Positions 42,773-51,996 are shown, counted from the first letter of the stretch. The stretch is DNA of 64,000 bases from Pseudohoeflea suaedae (GCF_004354915.1 NZ_SMSI01000003.1:116001-180000); one strand, 5' to 3'. The notes: generated by a model from the sequence alone, not told the origin. Numbers and translations: made by a program.

Positions 42773-43318
42773 TTACAGAATTTTGTACAGGGTCAGGTCA
42801 CGCTTGATGACGTGATGGAGCAGCACGGCGCCGATATGAGCCCCGAAGAGCCCCAGCAGGATCCATGCGCTTGCCCAGTGAATGCCGGACAGGATTCCCG
42901 CGATCTCCGGCGATTTGCCGATGGGGCTCCAAATCGGCACCAAGCCGAACCACTCAAACGGAAAGCCATGGGCATTGGTTGCAAGAAAACCGCTGACCGG
43001 CATGATGATGAGAAACGCGTAGAGAAGGCCGTGAACGGTGGAAGCGGCAAACCGCTCCAGCTTGTTGCCCTCGGCTTCCGGAGCCTCGGCGGTCAGCTTG
43101 TTTCCCACCCGCACGAGCATGATCCAGAGCACGAGAAACCCGAGGCTTTCATGGATCATGTAGAAGTCCAGAGACCACTCTTTGCTGATGAAGCTGATGG
43201 TGAAGCCGAGCGGCCAGGTCAGCAGCACGAGCACGGCCACGAGCCAATGCAGGATTCGCGTTACCGGCGGGTAGATCGTTACCGAAATATCTCTGCTGCC
43301 TGTTTTCCGAAAAGTCAT
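42773..43318 (-). CDS. cytochrome b561 family protein
   Basis: 181 residues with four membrane helices (WLVAVLVLLTWPLGFTIS, FLVLWIMLVRVGNKL, GLLYAFLIIMPVSGFLA, SAWILLGLFGAHIGAVLLHH). The histidines on these helices, such as RILHWLVA, VHGLLYAF and GAHIGAVLLHHVIKRD, are the expected haem ligands. It is a diheme quinol-dependent electron carrier of the inner membrane, often active in superoxide or methyl-viologen-like redox reactions. It follows the RibD-like gene's promoter side by six bases and could share transcription with it. Confidence 0.9.
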   Translation of the reverse strand: MTFRKTGSRDISVTIYPPVTRILHWLVAVLVLLTWPLGFTISFISKEWSLDFYMIHESLGFLVLWIMLVRVGNKLTAEAPEAEGNKLERFAASTVHGLLYAFLIIMPVSGFLATNAHGFPFEWFGLVPIWSPIGKSPEIAGILSGIHWASAWILLGLFGAHIGAVLLHHVIKRDLTLYKIL

Positions 43319-43688
43319 GGGTCATCCAAATGTGACGAGTTGAGATTGGTCTGCTTTAGTTGTCACTTCCTGCGATTGCAAAGTCGATTTTAAACGCGTG
43401 TTTGCTAAAGTGCCATATACGATTTCCTGATGCTTTCAGATACCGTGCAAAACACATTGCACAGCGTGCAGAGGCCCCGTGTTCTGCGGGTTGCGCAAAG
43501 GTTTGCGAAGACCGGCAGCCGAATTCATGCAACGCCTCGACGCCCATGACGATTGAGGCATAGGGGCATTCCATCGCTTGGGGACAGCTCGGCGTTTCGT
43601 GTGCCGGCACCCGGGAGAATCGCGGCGGGCCTTGTTTTCGCCCCCTTCTTGAGAGCGTGTTAGGTTTTCGCTTTCCCCGGAGGATTTC
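43319..43688. other. 370-base intergenic region between divergent genes
   Basis: Separates cytochrome b561 (minus) from the membrane-protein pair (plus). A short inverted repeat GTGCA/TGCAC (43445-43462) is followed by another GTGCA. The final 15 bases carry GGAGG before the ATG at 43689. Short open frames here lack ribosome sites and family features, so I see no gene. Confidence 0.5.
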
Positions 43689-44996
43689 ATGGCGCTTGCC
43701 GCATCGCATCGCTTGCAGGACGGCGTCCTGGCTGTCGAAACAATGACGCGCTTCGCGCTTGCCGTCCTGGCTCTGGGATCGGGTGTCTACACCTATCTCG
43801 GCGTGCGCAGTCTTCTCGATGGTTCGCCGACGGCGATCTTCTTCGCAGCCATCATCTATTCCGCTTCGGTTTCGGTGGCGATCTACGCGTTCTGGTCGTA
43901 CATGGCGCGCTTTTATCCGCACGTCACCGGCGCCGGATTCCGCGGCGCCCTGATCGGGGTCATGGCGCTCGGCTGTGCCATGATCATCGCGATGTCGAGC
44001 TGGTTGAACGCGGCCGCACTTGCCGGATCTGCGGCGCTCGAGCAGCATCTGGCAGAAACCGTTCAGGACTACACCGCCGACCTCGACCAGGCGCATCAGA
44101 ACGCTCTGGCGGCGCAAAGCCTGCTGCCCGACATCCAGCGGACATCCGAGCGCTTCTCGCGACTGGCCGAGGACGAGCGCCAGAACGGCGCGCTGACGGG
44201 AACCACGGGTTCCGGAAGTGTCGTCCAGCTCCTGTCGCAGATGTCCGCCCAGCTTAGCGAACTGGAAACGGGTATCATCGCCTCGCGTGAAAGAGTGGCG
44301 ACCCTCTTCGACCAGGGGCGCAACCATCTGGCAACGATGCGGTCGCTGGTGTCCGCGCCGGGCGCGGTGGCGCCGCGCAGCGATGCCTTCTCCGCCGAAG
44401 TGGTGGCGCTCTCCGGCGTCATCACGTCGCTCGAACAGACCTCGATCGCACCTTCGGTCAAGCGCGCGGCGGAAGATCTCTCGCTCGGCTTCATCGCGCC
44501 CGTTGCCGATGGTCGAGGGGCCGATCTCGCCGACCGGCAGGATCAGGTGATGCAGACGATCCGCGCCTCGGTGTCGGCACAGTCCCAGGTTCTCTCGCAG
44601 GCCGCGGACGACATCCTCTCCCGCGAGCCGGTTTCGGAGCGCCGCTTCGTTCCCCTGTCTTCCGCGGAAGCCGTCTTGCGCTATGCGGCCGATTTCATTC
44701 CGGCGTGGGCGGGCGCCATCTCCATCGATCTGCTTCCCGCGGTTCTCGTCTTCATTCTAGCGATCGTGCACGGGGCCATGCGGCGACAGGAGGAGCGGCT
44801 GCCCTTCGCCCAGAGGATCACCGCCGCCGAGTTGCTCGAGGCTTTGGAAGTGCAGCGCGCGCTCGGTCAGCGGGGCGTCGATGTCGAGGAGGCCTTGCAG
44901 GCAGCCGAAACCGAGGCCGCTGGCGAGCGCGACGCTTCCAATATCACCAGCATCGACATGTCGGCGAAGGCGCCGCGCAAGGGCCCGCCGGCGTGA
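43689..44996 (+). CDS. membrane protein with long helical domain, unknown function
   Basis: 435 residues that I do not recognise as a named family. Three N-terminal membrane helices (FALAVLALGSGVYTYLGV, IFFAAIIYSASVSVAIYAFW, LIGVMALGCAMIIAMSSWL) are followed by about 220 residues rich in Ala, Gln, Leu and Glu with helical character (LEQHLAETVQDYTADLDQAH). A fourth helix follows (DLLPAVLVFILAIVHGAM), then a charged cytoplasmic tail. The helical part is thus probably periplasmic. GGAGG precedes the ATG. The stop overlaps the GTG start of the ClpP-fold gene, so the two proteins are probably partners. Confidence 0.7.
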   Translation: MALAASHRLQDGVLAVETMTRFALAVLALGSGVYTYLGVRSLLDGSPTAIFFAAIIYSASVSVAIYAFWSYMARFYPHVTGAGFRGALIGVMALGCAMIIAMSSWLNAAALAGSAALEQHLAETVQDYTADLDQAHQNALAAQSLLPDIQRTSERFSRLAEDERQNGALTGTTGSGSVVQLLSQMSAQLSELETGIIASRERVATLFDQGRNHLATMRSLVSAPGAVAPRSDAFSAEVVALSGVITSLEQTSIAPSVKRAAEDLSLGFIAPVADGRGADLADRQDQVMQTIRASVSAQSQVLSQAADDILSREPVSERRFVPLSSAEAVLRYAADFIPAWAGAISIDLLPAVLVFILAIVHGAMRRQEERLPFAQRITAAELLEALEVQRALGQRGVDVEEALQAAETEAAGERDASNITSIDMSAKAPRKGPPA

Positions 44997-45808
44997 ACCC
45001 GTCTTCCCTCGGACCGCGCATGAAGTCCGCCCTTCTCAAGGTCGACGACGGCCGGTTGATGCGTGCCGCGTTTCTCGGCCTTCTGGCGGCGGCAGGTGTC
45101 TTTCTGTTTGTCGACCTGCGGGAAATGAGCCAGGCGAGCGCCGATCTGCCCGGTCACGATCCGATGCGGACAGGTGCTCCGGTCTTGCCGCCGGCGCTGA
45201 CGGATGGTGTGCCTCAGGTGCCGCCGGTCGAGCCGGAGACGCCGTCCGAGGTGCTCAGCCAGCCGATGCGATTTGAGCTTCTTTCAGGAGGTGTCCTCAA
45301 GGCGGAAGGATCCATCGATGTGGGAGCGGCCGAGCGCTTTGCGGAGGAAATCGCGGCCCGGGGAGAGTATGTGAAAGTGGTTTCGCTCAATTCGCCGGGC
45401 GGTTCGGTGGACGATGCCCTGTCGATGTCCACATTGATCCGGGAAAAAGGGCTCAACACAAAAGTGGCGACGAAAGCCCTCTGCGCATCCTCATGCCCGC
45501 TTGTTCTGGCGGGCGGGACGGCGCGTGAGGCGGAGGCGGAGGCCATAATCGGCGTGCACCAGATCTTCAGCGCCGGACAGGACAGACCTACACCGGAACA
45601 GGCCATGTCCGGAGCGCAGGCCACGACGGCGCGTATCGCCCGGCATCTCGAAATGATGGGAATAGCCAGCGGGCTGTGGCTCAACGCGCTCGAAACACCC
45701 CCGGACCGGCTCTATTACCTGACGCCGGAGGAGATGTCGGAGTTCAACCTGATCACCGGAGCGGCTACACAGGCGGACCAGGCAAGCACAACCGTTTCGC
45801 CTGACTGA
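44993..45808 (+). CDS. membrane-anchored ClpP/crotonase-fold protein
   Basis: 271 residues. One N-terminal membrane anchor (LMRAAFLGLLAAAGVFLFVD) is followed by a Pro-rich linker and a periplasmic domain of ClpP/SppA fold: EYVKVVSLNSPGGSVDDALS, a possible catalytic Ser in ALCASSCPLVLAGGTAR, and a His in IIGVHQIFSAG. These match the Gly-rich loop, nucleophile and histidine of ClpP-like serine proteases. The GTG start overlaps the previous stop; ATG 45020 is an alternative. It may process an envelope protein together with the upstream membrane protein. Confidence 0.75.
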   Translation: MNPSSLGPRMKSALLKVDDGRLMRAAFLGLLAAAGVFLFVDLREMSQASADLPGHDPMRTGAPVLPPALTDGVPQVPPVEPETPSEVLSQPMRFELLSGGVLKAEGSIDVGAAERFAEEIAARGEYVKVVSLNSPGGSVDDALSMSTLIREKGLNTKVATKALCASSCPLVLAGGTAREAEAEAIIGVHQIFSAGQDRPTPEQAMSGAQATTARIARHLEMMGIASGLWLNALETPPDRLYYLTPEEMSEFNLITGAATQADQASTTVSPD

Positions 45809-45893
45809 TCCACCGCCAGCCTCGTGATTCATCGGGGATGTCTTGTTCGACGCCCGGCCGTGGCCGGCGGGTGGGCGCGCCTCGATTGCAACC

Positions 45894-45933
45894 GTGTCAT
45901 CAAAGCTTCTTTGAACTGTCGCGCGTGCGTCAC
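45894..45933 (+). promoter_or_regulatory. weak Pho-box-like repeats upstream of the ABC operon
   Basis: GTGTCAT (45894-45900), CTGTCGC (45916-45922) and GCGTCAC (45927-45933) fall on an 11-base period. They resemble the CTGTCAT-N4-CTGTCAC pattern bound by PhoB. Each has two or more mismatches, so the assignment is tentative. Confidence 0.25.
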
Positions 45934-45973
45934 GGGACAGATCCATTAGGCGGGCTCTCAGATGGAGCTCCGC

Positions 45974-47122
45974 ATGACACGACAATCTCTCGACATCAAA
46001 GGCATCGGCAAGGCCTTCGGCGGTGACGATGTCCTGAAGGGGATCGACATCTCGGTGCGTGCCGGAGAGTTCATCTCGCTGGTGGGCATGTCGGGCTGTG
46101 GCAAGTCCACGCTTCTGAGGATCATCGCCGGCCTCGAGCGCCCCGACCGCGGGCAGATCATGATCGGCGACACCGATGTCACCGGCATGGATCCCAGCGA
46201 CCGGAACCTTGCGATGGTGTTCCAGTCCTATGCGCTCTATCCGCACATGACGGTGCGCGACAACATCGCCACACCTCTCCGGATGCGCAAGCTCTCCTTG
46301 TCGGCCCGGATGCCGCTCGTCGGCAGGTTTGCGGCCTCTGCCGACGCGCTCAAGGATATCGATACCAACGTCGTCAAAGCTGCGGAAACCCTGCAGATCG
46401 CCCATCTTCTCGACCGCAAGCCGGCTCAGCTTTCCGGTGGCCAGCGTCAGCGCGTGGCGCTCGCCCGCGCGCTGGTGCGCTCGCCCGCGGCCTTCCTCAT
46501 GGACGAACCGCTTTCCAATCTCGATGCGAAACTGCGCGCCCACATGCGCGACGAACTCGCCAATCTCCATCGCCGTCTCGGCGCGACCTTCGTCTATGTC
46601 ACCCACGACCAGGTCGAGGCGATGACCATGTCGAACCGCATCGCGCTGATGAGCGAAGGGCGTATCGAGCAGCTCGGCACGCCGTCCGATCTCTATCAAC
46701 GTCCGGCGAACCTCACGGTCGCGCGTTTCATCGGTTCGCCCGCGATCAATCTGATTCCGGTCGAGATCGCGACCAATGGTGCGATCGGGGCCTATGGTCG
46801 GGACCTCGGCATTGCCGCGGCCCGGTCGCATGCCGGCCAGGTGGCGACACTCGGTATTCGGGCCGAGGATCTGGTGCCGGCTGCCCGGGGTCTTCAGGTG
46901 CAGGTCGAGCGAATCGAGATGCACGGCGCCGATCGTTTCGTCCACGCCTCGCTGGTTGCCGATGCAAGCCATCAGGTTACCATGCGTCTTGCTGCGTCGG
47001 AGGCACTTCCCTCAGGCGACGACGGCATTCTCACGCTGGGCTTCCGCGCGGATCGCACACATCTGTTTGCTGCCGACGGCCAGCGCATGGCGGAGCCTTC
47101 GCGCAGGGAACTGGTGGCATGA
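45974..47122 (+). CDS. ABC transporter ATP-binding protein (MalK/UgpC type)
   Basis: 382 residues. Walker A GMSGCGKSTLL, signature LSGGQRQRVALARAL, Walker B FLMDEPLSNLDAKLR, then a C-terminal MOP/TOBE-like regulatory domain (LGIRAEDLVPAARGLQVQVE). A segment after the Q-loop (MRKLSLSARMPLVGRFAASA) is longer than in MalK. The ATG at 45974 has GGAG seven bases upstream; ATG 45962 is less well placed. It powers the importer formed by the next three genes and overlaps the first permease gene by four bases. Confidence 0.93.
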   Translation: MTRQSLDIKGIGKAFGGDDVLKGIDISVRAGEFISLVGMSGCGKSTLLRIIAGLERPDRGQIMIGDTDVTGMDPSDRNLAMVFQSYALYPHMTVRDNIATPLRMRKLSLSARMPLVGRFAASADALKDIDTNVVKAAETLQIAHLLDRKPAQLSGGQRQRVALARALVRSPAAFLMDEPLSNLDAKLRAHMRDELANLHRRLGATFVYVTHDQVEAMTMSNRIALMSEGRIEQLGTPSDLYQRPANLTVARFIGSPAINLIPVEIATNGAIGAYGRDLGIAAARSHAGQVATLGIRAEDLVPAARGLQVQVERIEMHGADRFVHASLVADASHQVTMRLAASEALPSGDDGILTLGFRADRTHLFAADGQRMAEPSRRELVA

Positions 47123-48048
47123 GCGCGGTTGCCGAAATCGACGGCGCGGCAACGGCGACGGTGCACGCGAGGAGGACGGCGGTCGAGCGCAAGATGATGC
47201 GGCGCGGCTTTCTCTTCGTCGCGCCCGCCGTACTGCTGCTTCTCGCGATCTACGTGATCCCGGTCATCGTTCTGGCCGGATTTTCCGTGACCGACTATCA
47301 GCTCGGCGCGCTTTCCACCCGGTTCGTCGGCATCGACAATTTCGTCAACGCCTTCAACGACCAGGTCTTCATGCGGGCGATGAAGAACACGGTCATCTAT
47401 GCGCTGATCGTCATTCCGCTCGGCGTCGGACTGGCGCTCGGCGTGGCGCTTCTGGTGCATGGCCGGAAGCGCAGCCGCGCCTTCTGGGAGGCCGCCTATT
47501 TTCTCCCCGTCACCGCGACGCTGGTCGCCATGGCGACCGTCTGGCAATTCCTGCTCCACCCCTCCATCGGGCCGGTAAACGCTGCGATCAAGTGGATGGG
47601 CTTCGAGCCTGTTTCCTTCCTTTCCGATCCGTCGCTGTTGATCCCGACCATGGCGATGATCGGCGTCTGGCAGGTGCTCGGCTTCAACATGGTGCTGTTT
47701 CTGGCCGGCCTGACAGCCATCCCGCAAGACCTTTACGAGGCGGCAAGGCTCGACGGCGCGAAGAACCCGATCGACCGTTTCTTCACGGTAACCTGGCCGA
47801 TGCTGGGGCCGACGACGCTCTTCGTCGTCGTCACCACCTCGATCTCCGCCTTCAAGGTGTTCGAGACGGTTGCGGTGTTGACCAAGGGGCGTTTCGGCTC
47901 CGAGGTGCTGCTGTTCTCGCTCTATCTCGAGGGCTTCGAGTATTCGAATACGGGCTACGCCGCAGCGCTCACGCTCATCTTCCTCGCCATCATTCTGGTG
48001 CTCTCCATCGGACAGACCGTCCATCTCGACCGGAAGGTGCATTACTGA
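47119..48048 (+). CDS. ABC transporter permease (MalF/UgpA type)
   Basis: 309 residues with six membrane helices after a soluble N-terminus. The ATPase-contacting EAA loop is LYEAARLDGAKNPIDRFFTV. Transmembrane pieces include LFVAPAVLLLLAIYVIPVIV and LTLIFLAIILVLSIGQTVHL. It pairs with the next permease, whose start overlaps its stop by one base. Sugars or glycerophosphodiesters are the usual cargoes. Confidence 0.93.
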   Translation: MSAVAEIDGAATATVHARRTAVERKMMRRGFLFVAPAVLLLLAIYVIPVIVLAGFSVTDYQLGALSTRFVGIDNFVNAFNDQVFMRAMKNTVIYALIVIPLGVGLALGVALLVHGRKRSRAFWEAAYFLPVTATLVAMATVWQFLLHPSIGPVNAAIKWMGFEPVSFLSDPSLLIPTMAMIGVWQVLGFNMVLFLAGLTAIPQDLYEAARLDGAKNPIDRFFTVTWPMLGPTTLFVVVTTSISAFKVFETVAVLTKGRFGSEVLLFSLYLEGFEYSNTGYAAALTLIFLAIILVLSIGQTVHLDRKVHY

Positions 48049-48869
48049 TGTCCAGGCTTCGCAGCTTTCTTCCGCATCTCGTCCTGGCCGCAGGCGCCTT
48101 CGTCGTTCTCCTGCCCTTCTACTGGATGTTCCTGACCTCGATCCGGTCTCCGGCCGAAATCTTCGACGTCTCGCTCTGGCCGATCCCGAAGGACTTCTCG
48201 GCGGGCGAGAACTTCGAGCGCGCCGCCCGGCAGGTGCCGATGGCCCGCTTCATGCTCAATGGCGCGATCGTCTGTTTCGGCATTCTCGCGGTGCAGATCC
48301 TGACCGCGGTTCCGGCCGCCTACGCCCTGGCGAAACTGAAGTTCCCCGGCCGCAAGCTTCTGCTGACGCTCGTGATCGCGGCGCTCTGCGTTCCCATGCA
48401 GGCGCTTGCGCTGCCGCTCTTCGTGGGGCTCGCCAGGGCCGAGCTGCTCAACACCTATTTCGCGATGATGGCGCCGTTCTTCCTCTCGGTCTTCGCCATC
48501 TTCCTGTTCCACCAGTCCTTCCGCAGCTATCCCGACGAGATCATCGAGGCGGCGCGCATGGACGGGTTCTCGGAAATGGAAATCTGCTGGGGCCTGGTGC
48601 TGCGCGGATCGCTGCCTTCGCTCGCCGCCTTCTCGGTCTTCTCGCTGGTTGCCCACTGGAACGATCTCTACTGGCCGATGATCGTGGTGACCGACATCAA
48701 TCTCGCGCCGCCGCCGCTCGGCATGCTGTTCTTCGCCGACGTGGAATCCGGTGCCAATTACGGCGCGCTGATGGCCGGTGCGGCATTGATCACCGCGCCG
48801 ATGCTCGTCTGTTTCCTCCTTGCTCGACGCCACTTCATCGCAGGCATCACCATGACCGGCGTCAAGTAA
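48048..48869 (+). CDS. ABC transporter permease (MalG/UgpE type)
   Basis: 273 residues with six helices. The EAA loop is IIEAARMDGFSEMEICWGLV, followed by LPSLAAFSVFSLVAHWNDLY, the MalG-type segment. The N-terminal FVVLLPFYWMFLTSIRSPAE is typical. It overlaps the previous stop (TGATG) and is followed after 38 bases by the binding-protein gene, with GGAG before that start. Confidence 0.93.
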   Translation: MSRLRSFLPHLVLAAGAFVVLLPFYWMFLTSIRSPAEIFDVSLWPIPKDFSAGENFERAARQVPMARFMLNGAIVCFGILAVQILTAVPAAYALAKLKFPGRKLLLTLVIAALCVPMQALALPLFVGLARAELLNTYFAMMAPFFLSVFAIFLFHQSFRSYPDEIIEAARMDGFSEMEICWGLVLRGSLPSLAAFSVFSLVAHWNDLYWPMIVVTDINLAPPPLGMLFFADVESGANYGALMAGAALITAPMLVCFLLARRHFIAGITMTGVK

Positions 48870-48907
48870 TCCACCTCTCCCAAACTCAACCCACTGGAGA
48901 CATTTCC

Positions 48908-50203
48908 ATGAAACTCAATCGTCGTACCGTCATCAGCGGTCTCGTCGCAGCCATTGCGCTTCCGGGCATTGCTTCCCCGGCTTTCGCCGACGAGCAGGTC
49001 ACCCTCGAAGTGCTCTACAACCTGCCGGGCTTCACCAAGTTTCATCAGCCGCTGGCCGATGAATTCATGAAGGACAATCCCGACATCAAGATCAACTTCC
49101 TTGCGCCGGCGCCGGGCTACAACGAAGGCCAGCAGCAGGTTCTGCGCGCCGCCGTCACCGGTAACCTGCCCGACGTCTATTTCTCGGGCTACAATCTGAC
49201 CGCCGAGCTGGTTCATGCCCTCGAGCCGCGCAACCAGATCACCGATCTCGGCCCCTTCATCGAAGCCGAAGGCGGTCAGTCCTTCCTCGACGAAAACTAT
49301 TCGCCGAAGATGGCCGCTCTCGGCCAGATCGACGGCAAGCAGTACGGCCTGCCGGTCAACGCGTCCTCGCCGATCATGTACATCAATGCCGATCTGGTGA
49401 CGAAGGCTGGCGGGGATCCGGACAACATGCCGACCACTTTCGACGGCCTGATCGAACTGGCCGCCAAGATCCATGCGCTGGATCCGGAAATCGCCGGCAT
49501 CGGTTACGACATCAATGGCTGGCCGGATGACTGGCTCTGGCAGGCGCTGATCTTCCAGCAGGGCGGCAAGCTCGTCGATGACGAGACCAAGCAGGTGGCT
49601 TTCGACAACGAGAAGGGCCTGAACGCCCTGAAGCTGACCCGCCGCTTCGTCACCGAAGGCGGCCAGAACCTTCTCGACTGGGATCAGTCGCGCCAGCAGT
49701 TCGGCGCCGGCCGCACCGGCTTCATCTTCTCGACCCCGGCGCACGTCCAGACCGTCGAAGGTCTCGTCGGCGACCGCTTCGAGCTGAAGACCGCAACCTT
49801 CCCGCAGGAAGACAAGGAAAACGGCGGCGTGCCGACCGGCGGCAACTCGGCCGTGATCCTGACCCAGGACGAAGCCAGGCAGCAGGCCGCGTGGAAGTAC
49901 CTCAAGTTCATCACCGGCCCGAAGGCGCAGGACATGATCGTGCGGATCACCGGCTATCTGCCGACCAACCAGAAGGCGACCGGCCCCGACTATCTCGAGG
50001 CCTATTACGTCGAGCATCCGAACGTGAAGACCGCTTCGCTGCAGGCTGACCGTTCGATGCCCTGGGCCGGCTACCCGGGTGGCGATTCGGTTCGCATCTG
50101 GCGCAACCAGCGCGACATCATCGGTGCCGTCATGCGTGGCGAAGTGACCCCGGAAGACGGTCTGAAGCAGATCGTCAACGAGACCAATTCGCTGATGAAC
50201 TAA
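48908..50203 (+). CDS. ABC transporter substrate-binding protein (family 1)
   Basis: 431 residues with a signal peptide (MKLNRRTVISGLVAAIALPG, cleavage after PAFA). The mature part has family 1 features: FHQPLADEFMKDNPDIKINF, GNLPDVYFSGYNLTAELVH, and the C-terminal KYLKFITGPKAQDMIV with TGYLPTNQ, which also occurs in UgpB-type proteins. The ligand-binding residues of UgpB cannot be confirmed, so the cargo is left open. It is followed by a terminator-like hairpin and then by a phosphodiesterase gene. Confidence 0.92.
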   Translation: MKLNRRTVISGLVAAIALPGIASPAFADEQVTLEVLYNLPGFTKFHQPLADEFMKDNPDIKINFLAPAPGYNEGQQQVLRAAVTGNLPDVYFSGYNLTAELVHALEPRNQITDLGPFIEAEGGQSFLDENYSPKMAALGQIDGKQYGLPVNASSPIMYINADLVTKAGGDPDNMPTTFDGLIELAAKIHALDPEIAGIGYDINGWPDDWLWQALIFQQGGKLVDDETKQVAFDNEKGLNALKLTRRFVTEGGQNLLDWDQSRQQFGAGRTGFIFSTPAHVQTVEGLVGDRFELKTATFPQEDKENGGVPTGGNSAVILTQDEARQQAAWKYLKFITGPKAQDMIVRITGYLPTNQKATGPDYLEAYYVEHPNVKTASLQADRSMPWAGYPGGDSVRIWRNQRDIIGAVMRGEVTPEDGLKQIVNETNSLMN

Positions 50204-50226
50204 GAGTTCAGCGCTTCGACATTCCG

Positions 50227-50260
50227 ATTGCGGGGTCCTGCGGGCCCCGCAATTTTCTTT
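50227..50260 (+). terminator. terminator/attenuator between binding protein and phosphodiesterase
   Basis: ATTGCGGGG (50227-50235) pairs perfectly with CCCCGCAAT (50245-50253) and is followed by TTTCTTT. It is a convincing rho-independent structure, so the phosphodiesterase would be expressed at a lower level by read-through. Confidence 0.75.
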
Positions 50261-50280
50261 GCGATGAAAGACCCGAGAAC

Positions 50281-51081
50281 ATGAAAATCATACAGCTGAC
50301 GGATTCCCACCTCATGCCTTCGGGAATCGTGGTCAACGGCGTCGATCCGGAGAAGCAGCTGCGCGCCGCCGTCACCGATATCGTCGAGAAGCACGCCGAT
50401 GCGGATCTTCTGGTGATGACCGGAGACCTCTGCAATTTCGGCGATCCGGAAGCCTATGCGCTTCTGAAGGACATTCTGGCGCCGGTGACCTTCGAGACCC
50501 GGCTTCTTCTGGGCAATCACGACAAGCGCCCGCAGTTTCGCGAGGCCTTTCCGGACCATCCGGTCGACGAGAACGGCTATGTCCAGTCGTTTATCGATAC
50601 GCCCTACGGAAGGCTTCTGTTTCTCGACAGCCACGAACACGGCGTCATCGGGGGCATTTACGGTGCGGACCGGATGGGCTGGCTCGACGCCGCACTTGAA
50701 GGTGCGGGGGATGTGCCTGTCACCGTCTTCATCCACCATCCGCCGATCGATTGCGGCATCGCCCATTTCGCCCATATCGGCATGCATGACGACGGCCGTG
50801 TTATGGCACGACTGGCAGCTCACCCGGGCGGAGTGAGGCATATCGTGTTCGGCCATATCCACGTGCCGCTTTCGGGCACCAGCCGGGAAGGGATCGCCTT
50901 CAGCTCGGGCCAGGCCTGCTCGCACCGGTTCATCACCGAGCTCGACCGCCCCGATCCGATGTGGACCGGCGGCCATCCCTGCTACCGCGTCATCTCGCTC
51001 GACGAGGTGGGCCTGCGCGCCTATTCGGTGGAAGTCGGCCAGACGCCCACGACCCGGGCCGAATTGTGCGCCGGGCCGTAG
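50281..51081 (+). CDS. calcineurin-like phosphodiesterase (class III cNMP / GpdQ type)
   Basis: 266 residues. The full metallophosphoesterase set is present: IQLTDSHLM (D-x-H), VMTGDLCNFGD (GD), LLLGNHDKRP (GNHD), VTVFIHHPPIDCG (H) and HIVFGHIHVPLSG (GHxH). The layout matches GpdQ and class III cyclic-nucleotide phosphodiesterases, which cleave glycerophosphodiesters or cAMP with two metal ions. It has no signal peptide and is cytosolic. Downstream of a UgpABCE-like importer, hydrolysis of an imported phosphodiester is likely. Confidence 0.9.
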   Translation: MKIIQLTDSHLMPSGIVVNGVDPEKQLRAAVTDIVEKHADADLLVMTGDLCNFGDPEAYALLKDILAPVTFETRLLLGNHDKRPQFREAFPDHPVDENGYVQSFIDTPYGRLLFLDSHEHGVIGGIYGADRMGWLDAALEGAGDVPVTVFIHHPPIDCGIAHFAHIGMHDDGRVMARLAAHPGGVRHIVFGHIHVPLSGTSREGIAFSSGQACSHRFITELDRPDPMWTGGHPCYRVISLDEVGLRAYSVEVGQTPTTRAELCAGP

Positions 51082-51093
51082 ACGATCTCGTCG

Positions 51094-51996
51094 TCAGTCG
51101 TGTTGCGAGAGAAAGTCCGACACCGTCTTCAGGCAGAGGGCTTTCTCCTCGACATGCGGCATGTGGCTCGAGTTCTCGAATATAACCCATTCAATGCCGG
51201 GGATCTCATCGACGAAGGGTTTGACCACCAGCGGTGTGGCTTCGTCATGACGGCCCGAGATCAGGAGCGTCGGCGCCTCGACGTCGTGCAGCCTGCCCTC
51301 GATCGTCCAGTCCTTCATCGTGCCGATGACATGGAATTCGGTGGGGCCGTTCATGTTGCGGTAGACGGTGTTGTCCTCGTCCATGATCGCGAACGTGCGG
51401 GCCACTTCGGGCGGCCAGGGCACGACGCGGCAGACATGGCGGTCGTAAAATGCCTTGGAGGCTTCGATGTAGTCCGGATCCGTCAGGGTGCCGGCCTTTT
51501 CGTGGCGGAGCAGGGTGGCCTGAACCTCGGCGGGAAGCTCTTCGCGCAGGCGGTTGGCTTCCTCCACCCAGGTCTTCATGCTCGCCGGTGAATTGGCGAT
51601 GACGAAGGCCTTGAGCCCCTCGGGCTTGCGGACGGCATGTTCGGAGCCGAGCATGCCGCCCCAGGACTGGCCGAGATAGGCGTAGCGGTCCCTGATGCAG
51701 AGATGATCGAGAAGGGCGTCGAGTTCGTCGAGAAACAGATCGACGGTCCAGAAATCCTGGCCCTTTTCCGGAAGGCGGGTGGAATTGCCGTTCCCCAGCT
51801 GGTCGTAGTGGATGACCGGGCGACCGTCGATTTCGGTGATCCCCTTGAAACTGTCGACATAATCGTGCGTGCAGCCGGGGCCGCCATGGGCGACGACGAG
51901 CGGCAGTTTTTCGGAATCAAGCGAGCCTGTGATGCGGTACCAGGTCCTGTAGCCCCGAAACGGCAGATAGCCTTCCGTTGTCTTTATCTCAGCCAA
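51094..51996 (-). CDS. proline-iminopeptidase family alpha/beta hydrolase, first copy
   Basis: 300 residues, peptidase family S33. [14 protein letters not shown] gives the oxyanion-hole motif. The nucleophile elbow is [12 protein letters not shown]; the acid and base lie in [12 protein letters not shown] and [12 protein letters not shown]. It removes an N-terminal residue, often proline, from short peptides, or hydrolyses amides. It lies directly downstream of the LuxR gene in the same direction, but an imperfect lux-box-like palindrome between the two suggests its own promoter. It converges with the phosphodiesterase gene with only 12 bases between. Confidence 0.92.
   Translation of the reverse strand: MAEIKTTEGYLPFRGYRTWYRITGSLDSEKLPLVVAHGGPGCTHDYVDSFKGITEIDGRPVIHYDQLGNGNSTRLPEKGQDFWTVDLFLDELDALLDHLCIRDRYAYLGQSWGGMLGSEHAVRKPEGLKAFVIANSPASMKTWVEEANRLREELPAEVQATLLRHEKAGTLTDPDYIEASKAFYDRHVCRVVPWPPEVARTFAIMDEDNTVYRNMNGPTEFHVIGTMKDWTIEGRLHDVEAPTLLISGRHDEATPLVVKPFVDEIPGIEWVIFENSSHMPHVEEKALCLKTVSDFLSQHD

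Noticed and set aside
43360-43563. 67-codon frame upstream of the membrane-protein pair
   Set aside because: No ribosome site, no recognisable domain, and it lies in a divergent regulatory gap.
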